From: Begonia masoniana
Lineage: Eukaryota > Streptophyta > Magnoliopsida > Cucurbitales > Begoniaceae
Assembly (NCBI GenBank): GCA_022432975.1
Contig: CM039502.1
Location: forward strand, 10,825,290 to 10,889,289
DNA length: 64,000 nt
Reading direction: 5' to 3'
In this document: piece after piece, positions 1-13,049 of the stretch
Layout of the letters: each line of letters begins with the position of its first letter
How positions within the stretch are numbered: the stretch's first letter is position 1
Made by a program: the position numbers and the translations under genes
The notes under the pieces: model-generated
Told to the model about the DNA's origin: nothing
What the model saw: only the letters and a program-made list of their open reading frames with translations
Database searches by the model: none

Positions 1-147
1 CACAATAAGTATATGGAACAGCAAGAGGCATGCTGTGGTTTTATATGATGCATTCTTTTTGTATTTATCATCTGTAATTTGCTTACAAGACATTTGCTGC
101 TTTTTTCAGTTTATTCTTCAATTAATTATTATTTTTGTGAATTCTAG

Positions 148-3100
148 GAACTTGATAATGAACTCAGAAAGTGTAAGGATGATTTTAAAGAATTTGAAAG
201 GCAGGATGTTAAATATCGGGAAGACTTAAAGCACATGAAGCAAAAGATAAAGAAGCTTGATGATAAACTTGAAAAGGTGGATTTTTTTTTTACTTTAGAA
301 GCACTTATTATGCATCTTACTTTTGGTATTAATTGCAGGACTCAACAAAAGTTGATACCATGGAGAAAGAATGTAAAGAATCAATTACCATGATTCCAAA
401 ACTTGAAGGAAATGTTCCCGAATTACAACAACTACTTTTGAAGGAGGAAAAAGTCTTGGAGGAAATGCAAGAGAACTCAAAAGGTAGTTTACTAATGTCA
501 TTAGAAATTGTTTTTGGTATATTTTTGAGATTTCATTCCAAGAATGAATCTATATACGTGGATATATTTGTTATGTAGTTGAAATTGAGAGATACCGTTC
601 TGAACTTTCAAGAGTTCGTGCTGAATTGGAACCTTGGGAGAAACAACTAATAGAGCGCAAGGGAAAACTTGAAGTTGCTTGCAATGAAAGAAAACTTTTG
701 AGTGAAAAGGTAGCCAGTTGTTTGTCTTTGCTTGTGTGAATATGGTAGAAATAGGTTGAAGTTAACCATGCAAGGTCAATACTAATATATATGATATGTT
801 GCAATGATTTTTATGTTGAAATAAAAGCAAGACATCATAAGAGGTTATTAATTATTGCATAGATATTTTTTAGTTCTCTCTTCATGAATAACATATTTAC
901 AAGGAATCATTTTGAAGATTAGCTAATGATGTGCATATTGGCTAGCAATGCCAATTTTATTTAAAGGTTGATATGAATTGTTTCAGCATGAAGCTACCCG
1001 CACAAATTTTCTCAATGCTCGAAGAAAAATGGATGATATTGTGGGAACTATTGCATCAAAATCTAAAGTCGTTGTGAATATCCAGAAGGATCTGGAAAAT
1101 AAAAAACTTGAAGTTATAGATGCTCGTAAAAAAGAACAAGTATGCTTTCCTTGAGAGTCATTTTCTTTTTCTTATTTTTAATTACTTTATTATAATATGT
1201 CAGTCTTTTTTTAGGAGCACATCATAGAACAAGATGCCCTCATTCCTCTAGAACAATGTGCAAGACAGAAGGTTGCAGAACTCAAATCAGTAATGGATTC
1301 TGAGAAAAGCCAGGGCTTAGTCTTAAAAGCAATTTTAAAAGCGAAGGAGTCTAAGCTAATAGATGGAATCTATGGCCGGCTAGGTGATTTAGGTGCCATA
1401 GATGGTAATGCTCTATATTTTTGCACGTTATTATTGAGTATTTATTTTGAATGCCATTGAAACTGTATTGATGCTCAAAATATAGTATAAAGGGAAGAGT
1501 TTGGTAGGGAAATCCATAGTTGTGCACCAATGATAATGTGAATATATTTCTAACCAAATTATACGCTCCTAAAAAGAACAAAGAATACATTGTACATAAT
1601 TTCAATATTATTGAAAATTTCTATATAATATGGAAAAATAAATCTTGGATCTTTTCTTCTATCTAAAGAATATTTTTCCAACATGCCACTCAAGCTAATA
1701 CATAGAGATTTCCAAGTACAAACTTGCTAACAAGCAAGTCAAAGATAGCCATTGAAACCATTTTTGTAAGGATATCAACGAATTATTGTTTGGTAGTAAC
1801 AAATGGCGATGATATGTGTGTATTGATCTATATTTTTGATTTAATTTGTACTCTTTGAGAAAGAGTAAATTTGAGAACTTTCCTTTGGCTGGGTAGATTT
1901 TTCCTAGAGTATACTATTAGAGTTCATTTTGTATTTTAAATAAATAATATGAGATTTATTATTTTGTATACAATCTCTGTATTAGTTGTTTAAACTTATA
2001 AATTTATATTACTGATATAATTGCAGCAAAATATGATGTTGCCATATCGACAGCATGTTCGGCGTTGGATTTTATTGTAGTTGAGAACACTATTTCTGCA
2101 CAAGATTGTGTTGAATTGCTCCGAAGGGAGAATCTCGGTGTTGGAACTTTCATGATATTGGTAATGAGTCATTTCAAAAAAGTTATTTAGTATTTCAAAC
2201 CATGCATGGTAACTTGTTTGCTTACAAGTTACGAAAATAGTTAATGAAAAATTTATTTTACAGTGATGATTATTAACATCTGGAAATATAATTTAATTTG
2301 AAGTACTCTAAGATTTGAATAGTTGACATTCATAGTCGAAACAATTCATTATTGATTTGATTAAACACTATTGCTTTTCATTTTAATTAGAATTTGAATT
2401 GGCCAATGACATTAGAGCAACCATTCAGTATTTACTTTCAATTTCTAGAACATATACTTATGTGTTAAGTTATGATATGAAGTTTATGTTGGAAGTTAAC
2501 ACCATCTTAGTATCTTAATTAGTGATCAAACGCTTCAATAATAAGGAACATTGAATATGTTGCTAAAACTCTATTTTTTCATTTCACTGAATAGGAGAAG
2601 CAAGTTGATCTTTTGCCGAAACTAAGGGCAAAAGTAAGCACTCCGGAGGGAGTTCCCCGCCTTTTTGATTTAATTAGAATTGGGGATGAAAGAATGAAGT
2701 TGGCTTTCTATGCTGCATTGGGGAACACAGTTGTAGCTGAGAATATCGAGCAGGTTGGTTCTACATTTTATTGGCAATATTTTTTTCCTCTTGTTTTCAT
2801 TTATATGCTGCAAATGAGTATTTGTTCATATGATATTTTTGAAAAATTTCGCTGCATTTGAAGCTATGATTTGTTGTTTATTATTGCATCTATGACTGTT
2901 GTTGGTATTACGTTCATCTATTGTTTCTGATGTAAAAAAATTTAGCCAATGATATAACCTCACAGAAAGCTAAATAGGTTTGTGTTTTAAATTATTTGGA
3001 AGAACTGTTGCTTTGTATGCTATATAACAAAACTTATTACGACTTTAGAAATAGTCGCTTTTTCTAAAGCAGGGATTAAGTAGCATTATTTGTTTTTTTT

Positions 3101-6100
3101 TTAATCTTGTAAAGTTTGAGGGCTCCTCCACTTTGTCACTAAATCTACCTCGTTTAACGTTGATATCATATGGCTTTTTTCCCCCTTATAATAGGCTACA
3201 CGAATTGCATATGGCAAAAATAGAGAGTTTCAACGAGTTGTAACTCTTGATGGTGCTTTGTTTGAAAAATCTGGAACCATGAGTGGAGGAGGAACCAAGC
3301 CACGTGGTGGCAAAATGGGTACATCAATTCGAGCTGCCAGTGTGTCAGTAGAAACTGTTGCATCTGCTGAGGAGGAGCTTTCTACGATGGTTGATAAATT
3401 AAAAAGGCTTCGGCAGAGCATTGCGGATTCAGTGAGGCAATACAATGCTTCAGAGGAAGCTGTAGCGCACCTTGAATTGGAGTTAGCAAAAACCCAGAAA
3501 GAGGTCACAACGAGTATTTTCTTGCCTATGATTTATTTTTACTATATTTATGATACAGTTTGTTGCTTAATTGATTTACTATCGAACAGATTGACAGTCT
3601 GAAGTCAGAACATAGTTATCTTGAAAAACAGTTGAGTTCTTTGGAAGCTGCATCAAAACCAAAGAAAGATGAGCTTGATAGGTTGGAGGAACTAAAGGAA
3701 GTAATTTCAAAAGAGGAAATGGAGATAGATAAACTTGTTGCAGGTTCTAAAAATCTAAAGGAGAAGGTAAGGCTTTTATTGTGATATTCTCTGGCAGTTT
3801 ACACGAAATTTTTTATGCAGGAAGAACAAAGTGCTGTATCTAGATATTCTGTTTCAATCTTTAGTTTCAATCTAATGTGTCTTTTTTTTTCATAAGTCGT
3901 CCCGGATGTTAACAACATAAATTTCTTGACTTGATATTCTAATGTTCAATTTAACCATTTGAGCTTGCCGTCTATGGTTTAAGGCAATGGAGCTTCAGAG
4001 TTGTATTGAAAATGCTGGTGGTGAACGTGTAAATCTTCAGAAGTCTAAAGTTGATAAGATTCAGTCAGTGAGTAATCCATTTTATACTACTTTATCATAA
4101 CTACCTTAATCAAATTCAGTGCTAAGTCATGCTTCCTACTGTCAGGATATTGATAAAACTAGAACAGAGATCAACCGATGCAAAGTTCAAATGGATACCG
4201 GGGAGAAAATGATAAAGAAAATGATAAAGGGGATTGAAGATACAAAGAGGGAGAAAGAGCGAGTTGCTGAGGAGAAAGAAAAACTTGGTGCTAAATTCAA
4301 AGATATTGAAGTGAAGGCTTTTGCAGTTCAAGAAAATTATAAGAAGACTCAGGAGGTTATTCTCTAGTTAATTTTTCATTAATCTTTTTGGGTCAGATAA
4401 TTAAGTTTTACATAGAATATGTTTTTTGACTATATTCTTGTAGCTGATCAATCAACATAGAGATGTGTTGGAGAAAGCAAAATCTGACTATAACAAAGTG
4501 AAGAAATCTGTGGATGAACTCCGGGCATTTGAGGTATTGAGGCCTGTGACATAAATTCCTTTTCTTATTCCTCGAATGAAGTAAACAATATTCCTTAGCC
4601 ATGTTTACATTTATATATGGCACCACAGGTCGACGCTGAATACAAAATACAGGATATGAAGAAGGTCTACAAGGAAATGGATGTCAAGGAGAAGGGCTTT
4701 AAGAGAAGGATGGAAGATTTGCAAAGTGCTTTAGTGAAGCATATGGACCAGTATGTAATTCATTGAAACTTAGTTTGTTTTAGAGTATGATGATGTATAT
4801 TAGCTGAGGACGTACATTTATTGCTGCAGAATTCATAAGGATTTAGTGGACCTAGAAAAGGTTCGAAGTACCTTAGCGGAAGAAGATCTTAATGTGGTTT
4901 GTGGTCTTAAAAGAGCACTTGAGATGGTAATGCTGCTAGAAGCTCAGTTGAAAGAACTAAATCCAAATCTTGATTCAATCACAGAGTACTACTACTCTTT
5001 TTTTTTTTTTTTTTACTTTATTCATATAATTGTGTCTGCTATGGTTGATTAAAATGCCTTTTCTTGACAGATATCGGAGAAAGGTCTCGTTGTATAATGA
5101 CCGAGTTAATGATCTGAACATTGTCACCCAAGAGCGCGATGATATCAAAAAACAATACGATGAATGGAGGAAAAGGAGGTATTAAATTTTTAATGTTATG
5201 AATGCCCTCTGTATTATACCTTTCAATGTTCTTGCTGCATATGCAATTGACTGATTATTTTTTCAGGCTTGACGAATTCATGGCGGGATTTAATGCCATA
5301 TCTTTGAAGTTAAAGGAAATGTATCAGGTTGCTGAAATCAATCTTACTTTGACTTGTAGTATATTTTGATACTACTGTTTGAATAGACAAACTTAAAGTT
5401 TTAACATATTTTGATTTGAAAGTTGATTTTTTATATACATTTTTATCCATCTTATGAGTCTTGTTTTGCGGAGGTAGATTTCTTGCATCTCATATTTAAG
5501 CACTAGTTTTCTCGTTGAGGTCGTTATGTTTCATTGTCTTTGCCAGATGATCACGCTCGGAGGCGATGCAGAACTTGAGCTTGTGGACTCTTTGGATCCT
5601 TTCTCAGAAGGTGTCGTGTTTAGCGTCAGACCTCCAAAAAAGAGCTGGAAGAATATTGCTAATTTATCTGGTGGTGAAAAGGTATGCACCATTTAGTTTG
5701 TAAAATACTCTTCTTTTCTTGAATTCTACCTGCCAGTCTAATGATTTGTGAACTCAATATCTTGAGATATGTGACGGTGGTCTCCTCACTCATTTCAGAC
5801 TCTGAGCTCATTAGCTCTTGTTTTTGCATTACACCACTACAAGCCCACCCCACTATATGTAATGGATGAAATTGATGCTGCTTTGGGTATTTTTCTTTTT
5901 AACTTAAACCACACTTTTTTTCTTAACATTTTGTTGATGATAATCTTCCATTTACGTTTCTGTGACTTTATCACATTCCAGACTTCAAGAATGTTTCTAT
6001 TGTTGGCCATTATGTTAAGGATAGGACAAAAGATGCACAATTTATTATCATAAGGTTGGTTTAATTCTTAAAAAATGACTTGTTCATTGAATAAATTCTT

Positions 6101-6272
6101 GTTATATTCGGGAGATTACTTATAAACTGTCATATTTTCTGTCATATACAGTCTCAGAAACAATATGTTTGAGTTGGCGGATCGACTTGTTGGAATTTAC
6201 AAGACAGATAATTGCACAAAGAGTATCACAATCAACCCTGGCAGTTTTGTTGTGTGTGAAAAAAAAGCTTAA
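148..6272 (+). CDS. SMC4: SMC4 condensin ATPase subunit, 3' part (last 20 exons)
   Basis: Structural maintenance of chromosomes protein 4, which pairs with SMC2 as the ATPase core of condensin and compacts mitotic chromosomes. The N-terminal Walker A half lies upstream of the window. Exons by GT-AG junctions: 148-276, 339-483, 579-709, 987-1139, 1215-1404, 2027-2160, 2595-2753, 3195-3503, 3590-3766, 3984-4067, 4146-4355, 4444-4533, 4629-4750, 4830-4985, 5071-5178, 5267-5327, 5547-5681, 5799-5886, 5982-6054, 6152-6272. They total 2775 nt and stay in frame, giving 924 residues and a TAA. First come coiled-coil exons, then the hinge (about 1350-3300, with the glycine-rich [17 protein letters not shown] stretch that is typical of SMC4), then the second coiled coil. 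The C-terminal head has the ABC signature NLSGGEKTLSSLAL at 5665-5820 and Walker [12 protein letters not shown] near 5860. It looks functional. Identity as SMC4 rather than SMC2 rests on the hinge and the [23 protein letters not shown] block. Confidence 0.95.
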
Positions 6273-8579
6273 ATGTTTCTGTCCTGTATCCAGATATTAT
6301 TGTCGTATTGTGTCATTCTCTTTCTTTGCTGTCTCTGTGCTATTTATATGGGCTTATGATGTGTAGCAGAGGGATTTTCTCAGTTATCAAATGTAGAACA
6401 TGGAACATTGTCATTGGCATGTATATAAAATTCCTACAATTAAATGAGTGCTTCTCTATTCTCTTCCAGCTATACCTTCCTAACAATTGGTTTTCTGTCA
6501 ATTTGAACTGCAGTTTTAGTTATACGTGAAGAAAAGTCATGTTTTTCATTTGTTATCATACGAATCGACTGATGCATCTGTTCTATTGGATGGTCCTTGC
6601 AAAAAAAAAAAAAATAGTATAGTGCATAAAGTTTGGCAGCTTTTTACTTTCGGCTCACTTTGAAGCCATTTAGGCTGATGCAGAGATAAAAATCACGGTC
6701 ATCGCCTATGTTAGATTTAGACTCTTCTCACTGTGTTTGACATTAGATTTTGTTCATCAATGTTTGGGACATTGTTTGAACTGTTTTGTCCGGCACTTGT
6801 CTGAAATTATACGACTATGCTTCTAACAGAGTTGCAGCCACTGGTCCAACCAGGTACCCACCAAATATTCCTTTACAATGAACTTATAAGCAATTGCAGG
6901 GTTTCTTGCAGGTTTCATTGATCAACCTGAAACAGGTCTGAACAAGCAATGCCACCTCTGTGGCATCAACATATTTGGTGTCAGATAATGGGAATCGGAT
7001 GCAGGTATAACCCTTTCTACCATTTTGTGTAAAGGCTAAACCTTTTCTTTTTTGTTTGCTTAATTACTCGTGCTATATTTGAACAATGAAAATAAAAAGG
7101 CTTTCCCTGCAAATATGGATGTAATGCATACTGCCGAATCAACTTCGCATACTGGCGAATCAACTTCTGAGCCGGCTAGTTCGCCCAATTGAATCAAATG
7201 AAGAGAATGATCTGTAAGTCCGAAAACATTTTGTTTTGTACTTTCGTCAAATGTTTAAAAATTCAAACTTGTCTCGTCGTTCCTTCGGTACAGCACCTAA
7301 ATCAGTTTGGTTGTTAGGCATCCCCTTTTTTTAGATTTGTGGATTGTGTTCATGTAGTGCTGCTAGGTAGCTTTCATAGTGATTGTAACAATGCATGTAC
7401 CCACCAACACCACACTTGCATTCTCTTTTTCCTTTTCATACAATAATCTGAATTATTGAGCATTGATGGAAGAGTAGACAAGTTGATCTCCTTTATGGTC
7501 TTCTTTCCATCTATTCATTATCATGTAGACAAGTTCATTCGACCTACCTAATCAATTGAAACACGTCGCAATTATTATCATGAACTAGCAGTAAAATCTC
7601 TGATGATTATATTAACTTTCAACATGTATATTTTTCTAAAGAAATATAAGCTTATTAAATTAGAAATAGATTTTATTAGAAGACATTTATTTTTTATTTT
7701 CGATCTGCTTTTGTAAAGTTTGAGTTGTATTTGGGTCAAATTAATTAGTTATTGACGGATTTGAACCGGATCTTGTTTGGTTTTGACAATTTTTTACTAA
7801 TTAACATTGATCCAAATTTGAGTTCAAATAGACCATTTGATTCTAAACCGAAAAAATCTAAATTCTAAACTAAATTGGAACCGAATGGAGAAAGATTGAA
7901 AACATATGTTCAAGATTCATTTTGTCATGGTGCAAAATTAAAGATTCATTTTGTTCAATTAGAAATTCAATTTTTAAGTTGAACAGTTTCAAAGTTATAG
8001 ATTCATTTTAAAAAAAAAAAAGTTATTCAACGTTTTACTTGAACTTTATCTTTCTTTTTTTATATAAATTCCTTTTCGTTCTTTTTTCTTCCCCTCCCCG
8101 TTAAAATTTAGAAAGAATGTAAATATCAAAATGTCCGTTCAATTTGATTACAATAAAAACAAATTAGAAAAAAACCAGCCTAAAGCCAGATTAAACTAAC
8201 TAAAACCAATCCAAAATCAAGTCCAAACAAACTCAAACCACTTTAAAACTGAATAATCAAAAACCCAATTTGAATTAGAACTTAACCAAGCAAAATTGAA
8301 AAAATATGTTCGAGATTTATTTTATACAAATAAAAATTTAATTTTAAGTTGAAGGAAACTCAAAGCGCCAAATTCATTTTGTTTAAAAAATTTCATTTGT
8401 ACGAACTTCCAAAATTTTCAAGATTTAATTCATACATTAATTTTTTCAATCAATAGAACTTAGAGGTTGAATGACGCCATAATTTCATAAATATGTCACA
8501 TTCATATGGAAAAGATAAGGCTGACACTTGTATTCCAGTCATTAGTTCAATCAAATTCAATACCTAATATTTGTTTATT
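6273..8579. other. SMC4 3' flank and AT-rich intergenic DNA
   Basis: No credible gene here. The first several hundred bases are probably SMC4 3' UTR or downstream sequence. From about 7600 it becomes very AT-rich. Two loosely similar segments of about 100 bp (around 7893-8010 and 8295-8385) share an AAAAxATATGTTC start followed by ATTCATTTTGT and AATTTTTAAGTTGAA blocks. They read as a degraded direct repeat, perhaps from an old element. Confidence 0.5.
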
Positions 8580-8689
8580 GGGTAAAAACTTAAATAAACC
8601 CCAAATTATGAGATTTTTTAAAAATAAATCCTAAACTATAAACTCTAACAACTAAAACCTTAAACTATGAACATCTAATAAAAAAAACT

Positions 8690-9090
8690 TTGTCGGGTGA
8701 CCGATCACCCCCCGGTCACCGTTTATAACTAGAACGGAGGGCTAATCTTAAAAGAACGGGAGACCGTTCTATCTTGTGCTAATGTGGCACTGGACCACGT
8801 GGAACGAGGGGTCGAGGTGGGGGTGGAGACCCCCGTTCCACAGCATTGCACGTGGGCTGAGAATGGGGAGTCCCCGTTGACAGCACGGCCCCCCGTTCCC
8901 AGGCTCTATGTTGAGAACGGGGGGCAGAGACTCCCTGTTCCACGTGCAACACGTAACAGGGGGTCCCCGCCACCAGATGACCCTCCGTTTTCAAGAGGCT
9001 ATTTTTGCGATTTCTCAGCCCAGAACGGGGGTCACAACCCACTTTCCGGCCCCCCGTTCTAGGCTGAGAACGGGGGGTCAGTGCCCTCAT
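8690..9090. repeat. GC-rich terminal region of MULE-1 with repeated CCCCCGTTC motifs
   Basis: In an AT-rich setting this block is strikingly GC-rich. It repeats AACGGGGGG and its complement CCCCCGTTC many times on both strands (for example near 8755, 8830, 8890, 8917, 9025, 9052 and 9069), so several segments can pair with each other. Its place just before the transposase start matches the GATCGGGGG-rich terminal repeat of MULE-2. The reading frames on both strands here are low-complexity by-products and not genes. Confidence 0.6.
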
Positions 9091-9209
9091 TAAGGAGGCC
9101 GATCCCCAAGACTACGTAACTCTTCAGCTTCATTTTCACCCCAACTCGCACAAAAACTCTAAAACTTCTGCACCATTTTCTCCTCTAGTGAATTTTCTCT
9201 GTATTAACA

Positions 9210-11290
9210 ATGTCAATGAAGTCTGATTCGAGTAAATTGGTTGATTTAGATGAGACAACAACTCGTGATGTCAATATGGACTGGTATTCGTACTCAACAT
9301 CTATATATAGTGAGCTTCATGCATTCAATTACCTAGAAGGTAACGAAGAAATAGAGGAGCAATCGACGTCGAAAACTTTAGACGATGAGTTTCGAACATA
9401 GGTTGACTCGGAGGATAATGAGGTGGAAAGCGTACCGGTAATGAAAGAAATTTCGATGAGATTTTATTTTGGTAAAAAATATAGTTCTTTAAATGCAATT
9501 AGAGAAGAAATAATAGAATACGCTTTGAATAATAGTTATGGAATCAAATTTACTAAAAGTGAATCTCGGCGCCTAACGATAGTGCGTGGAATATGTAAAA
9601 TGAGCTTACGTTTCAAATAAATAGTTTCAACGATTCTCACAATTGTTCAAAAAAAATCGAGAATCGATACGCTACAGCAAAATTGGTGGCAAATCATTAT
9701 TTAATAGGTTCAAAAGTCAACCTACGTGAAAAATTCCTTCCATTATTGAGACGTTGATGAAGGATTTGAATGTCAATATTATACCAAGTTTTGCTACGAG
9801 AGCAAGAAGCGAAGCTCGAAAACTTAATAAAGAGAAGGACGACGAACAATACAAGTTATTGCGGTCATACGCAGAAGAAATACGTAGGTCAAATCCGGGT
9901 AGCACATTGTGCATACACTCTTTACTTGGTGGGCTCTGACGGTAATGAGACATGTGTATTTTAAAGAATGTACTTGTGTATAACTGCTTGCAAGACATGT
10001 TTGCTGCAGTGTGGTAGACCTATTATCTGCTTGGATGATTGTTATCTAAAAGGCTCGTGTCCCGGCCAATTACTCACATAGTCAGTATTGATGACAATGA
10101 TGAAATATATCCCGTTGTTGTTGCTATTGTGGAATCAGAGTGTATGAACTCATGGACGTGGTTGTTGCAAATGTTGAACGAAGAACTATAGACTGAATCG
10201 AGATACTGATGAACATTTGTTTTGGATCGACAAAAGGAATAATGCATTTCCAATTGTTATTTGAAATATTTGTCTTTGTTGTATTAGTTATATTGTTTAA
10301 AAAAATATACTGTTCTTTCAAATATCAGGGGTTGTTGTCTTCTGTGCAGCAGAAATTATTGTTAGCCGACCACCGCTATTGTCTTCGGTATATATACGTA
10401 AATTTCAAAAACTAATTTCGAGATAGAGCAGAGATGCAATGTGGAATGTGGTCAGAGCAACCCCAACTTATCATTTCGAGAGATAAATAAAAAACTTATA
10501 TCCGATTAATCCAGATGTCAACGCATATCTTCGAGGCACAAACCCTAGATATTGGGCTAGTTATGCGTTTTCTTTGATTCCCAAGTGTGAACTGAGATTA
10601 AATAATTTATACGAGTCATTCAATGCAATTCTATTACCAGTCAGGGACAAACTGATTCTGACCATATTCAAAACGATCCAAAAGTGCTTGATGAGTAAGA
10701 TTGTGAAAAAATATGAGAAATTAGTCTCATCAACAGACGTCTGTATTCCCAGATAAGAAAAAAGCTTGTGAAGCTAGAACGTGAAACTCAAAATTATGGT
10801 CGTTTTGAGGTCATCAACGGCAACAGACAATATGTTATCGACATGAATGTAGGTGCGTGCAATTGTTACAAGTTGGAGCTTACTGGAATCATATGTGTTC
10901 ATTTCATTCTCTGCATTCGTTTCATGAGACTAGCACCAAAAAAATTCATCCATCAATACTATAATCGGACAAATTATCTGCAGATGCACTCACACTTCAT
11001 TCGTCCTATTAGTGACCAACACATGTGGTCGCCCGTAGAAAATATGAATGAAATCGTTCCGCCCAGAAGAAAGCACCAACCTGGTATGCCAAAGAAGAAA
11101 AAAGTTCGAGATATCGACGAGCCGCCAAGTTTGACAATTACTAGAAGGACTGTACGATGTCATGTTGTATATGTCGGCATCCTCGGCATAATAGTCACAT
11201 TTGTCCTAAAAGGGGATCTACTTCAGACGTTACTTTCGATTTCGCTTCGCAAGACACAGTTTTGGGTTTCCACACATTTGCCGGGACGCA
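9210..11290 (+). pseudogene. MULE-1 transposase pseudogene (MuDR type)
   Basis: Fragments in all three frames match the transposase of MULE-2. The N-terminal part is at 9210-9620, including FGKKYSSLNAIREEI. The block before the catalytic domain is at 9754-9940. A degraded catalytic domain follows, with a GRPIICLDDCYLKGSCPGQ-like stretch at about 10010-10070. A SWIM-type zinc finger (CNCYKLELTGIICVHF) lies at 10858-10905. After it come a PGMPKKKKVRD basic motif at 11080-11115 and a CCHC-like zinc knuckle near 11157-11205 that now sits in another frame (CRHPRHNSHIC). This is the usual MULE order of DDE domain, SWIM finger and zinc knuckle. Stops and frameshifts throughout make it non-functional. 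The ATG at 9210 is plausible because it follows the GC-rich end and aligns in position with the MULE-2 start. Confidence 0.8.
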
Positions 11291-11809
11291 TGTATATTTT
11301 AACACATTTTGCTCATAATATTGTTGTCATTATATGCAGATATATTTTCTAATATTATTTTCATTATGTGCAGAGATTTTCTACACACGGTCCATGCAGA
11401 AATTTATGACTATTCATGCTGTAATTTATGTAGTTATTATAATGTGTCATGTATGGATTTATTGGAATATGTAATTAATGGATTTATTATTATGTGCAAT
11501 ATATGTATTTATTGTAATTTGTAATTTAATGAAGTTATTGTAATATGTAATTAACGAATTTATTATTATGTATGAAGTATGTATTTATTGTAATTTGTAA
11601 TTTAGTAACATAAAATTGAAAAATTAGGCAAAATTTTTTTTTGTTTTATGACTCTCACATATCTAGTTTCAAACAATTCATGCATATTAAAATCACAGTT
11701 TATAATCAACACCCACTTCCAGATAACTCAAAGTAAAAACATAAAGTAAAATACAATTATATAAACATTATATTACAAAACAATATAAACACTATATAAC
11801 GGATGGTGG

Positions 11810-13010
11810 GAGACCGTCTTTATCGTCGTTCATCCAGTCCAGCACGATTTTCTTGAGCTCTCTCTGAGACACAATTATCTATCTCTGTGAGTCAAGTATC
11901 TCTCTCTGGAACTGAATCATCTCCTCGATCATCTGCTTCATCCTATATAACCGACTAACCGTTTTAGGGGGACAATCGCTGCGCAATCGCATCCTCTATA
12001 GGCACATCCCTAGAGGGGGATGCCCCGCCCCAATAAGAAGATTCCGAGAGGTGGAGGCCCCCTGATCGCCCTTGAAGAGCCAACTCCTGTCAACTTCAAT
12101 GAGTCCCATCCGAATGAAATAGTACCTATCAAACACGTCACTGGATCTCTGTGCTCTCATTGACTCTCTAATCGATAACCGAACCCTAGCTCGCTCGACG
12201 ATCTTCTACATTAATGTGCCATACGGAAGGTTTTTGTTGCATGTCCGACCGATCTCCAGCGGTGACCTAATATGAGGAAGCCGGGGTCAAACAACTTGCC
12301 GTTGTAGAGCTTCTTCATAACCTAAAGATCCATGCAGCTCACAAGATCTCTATGTCCATTCCGAGGTAAAAAAGTGTGGGTTATCATATTGTAAATAACC
12401 CGAGCTCTAACATTCAAATCCTTCGATTTTGGCTTTACGAACCTTACAATGTCGGCATTGCGGTGAATTTGCCTCAAGAACTTTAGTCACTCTTTTGCTC
12501 TGAAAAACGCACAGTCTCTAGAAGCATGGTAGTATCGCTCCACATCAACCCCTTCTGCGGCAAACCCGAGCAATAAGTTAATCGTGTATGGAGGGATGAT
12601 GATCTCTGTACCAAATATGTACGTCTTCAGCTAGCCAATCCTCTCGGTAGATGTCAACTTCGAATAAAACAAGTGAACAACTCTGTCGCAGCTATCGCCC
12701 CGCAGACCGTACACCCTGTGTAAGGCGATTAGGTCGAACATCTTCTTAATTGCCAAAGACTCTCACCCTGTGAAGTTGACGAGATTCGAATGAATAATTG
12801 AGCTTCTTGCCATATCCTGTTCAAATTGATCTTTGCACAACTGGTTTCAAAATTCCATCGATAAAAACCCAGTTGACGACTTTGGACTCGGAGCACCTTG
12901 TGACTATAGTCCCCGAAAAGTTAAGCTATCTTGTGACATCGTTGGCCGAGTTGACAGGGCACAGTCTATGGAGCCACTTTGTGATAGGACACTTTTTCAT
13001 TTAATGATCA
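11810..13010 (-). pseudogene. MULE-1 accessory gene, putative plant transposon protein family (broken)
   Basis: Read on the minus strand, this stretch gives frame-broken protein similar to the accessory gene of MULE-2 at 21900-25490. Shared short motifs in the same order are YY.ASR.C.F.RA near 12520, KPKSKD near 12430, R.LVSCMD near 12355, VMKKLYN near 12320, and GRTCNKN near 12260. The C-terminal part ends in a charged helical segment just inside 11810. The gene converges on the transposase and its 3' end lies about 500 bp from the zinc knuckle. I recognise the protein type as the plant-specific family often named putative plant transposon protein; its biochemical role is not known to me. 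Several stops show it is dead. Confidence 0.75.
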
Positions 13011-13049
13011 ATTCGAAGATTTCTTATTACTCTATATATAGGTCATCGA

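Noticed and set aside
8779..9093. Overlapping open frames on both strands with Pro/Arg/Gly-rich translations
   Set aside because: They come from the repeated CCCCCGTTC motif of the MULE-1 end; low complexity in all frames and no homology pattern.
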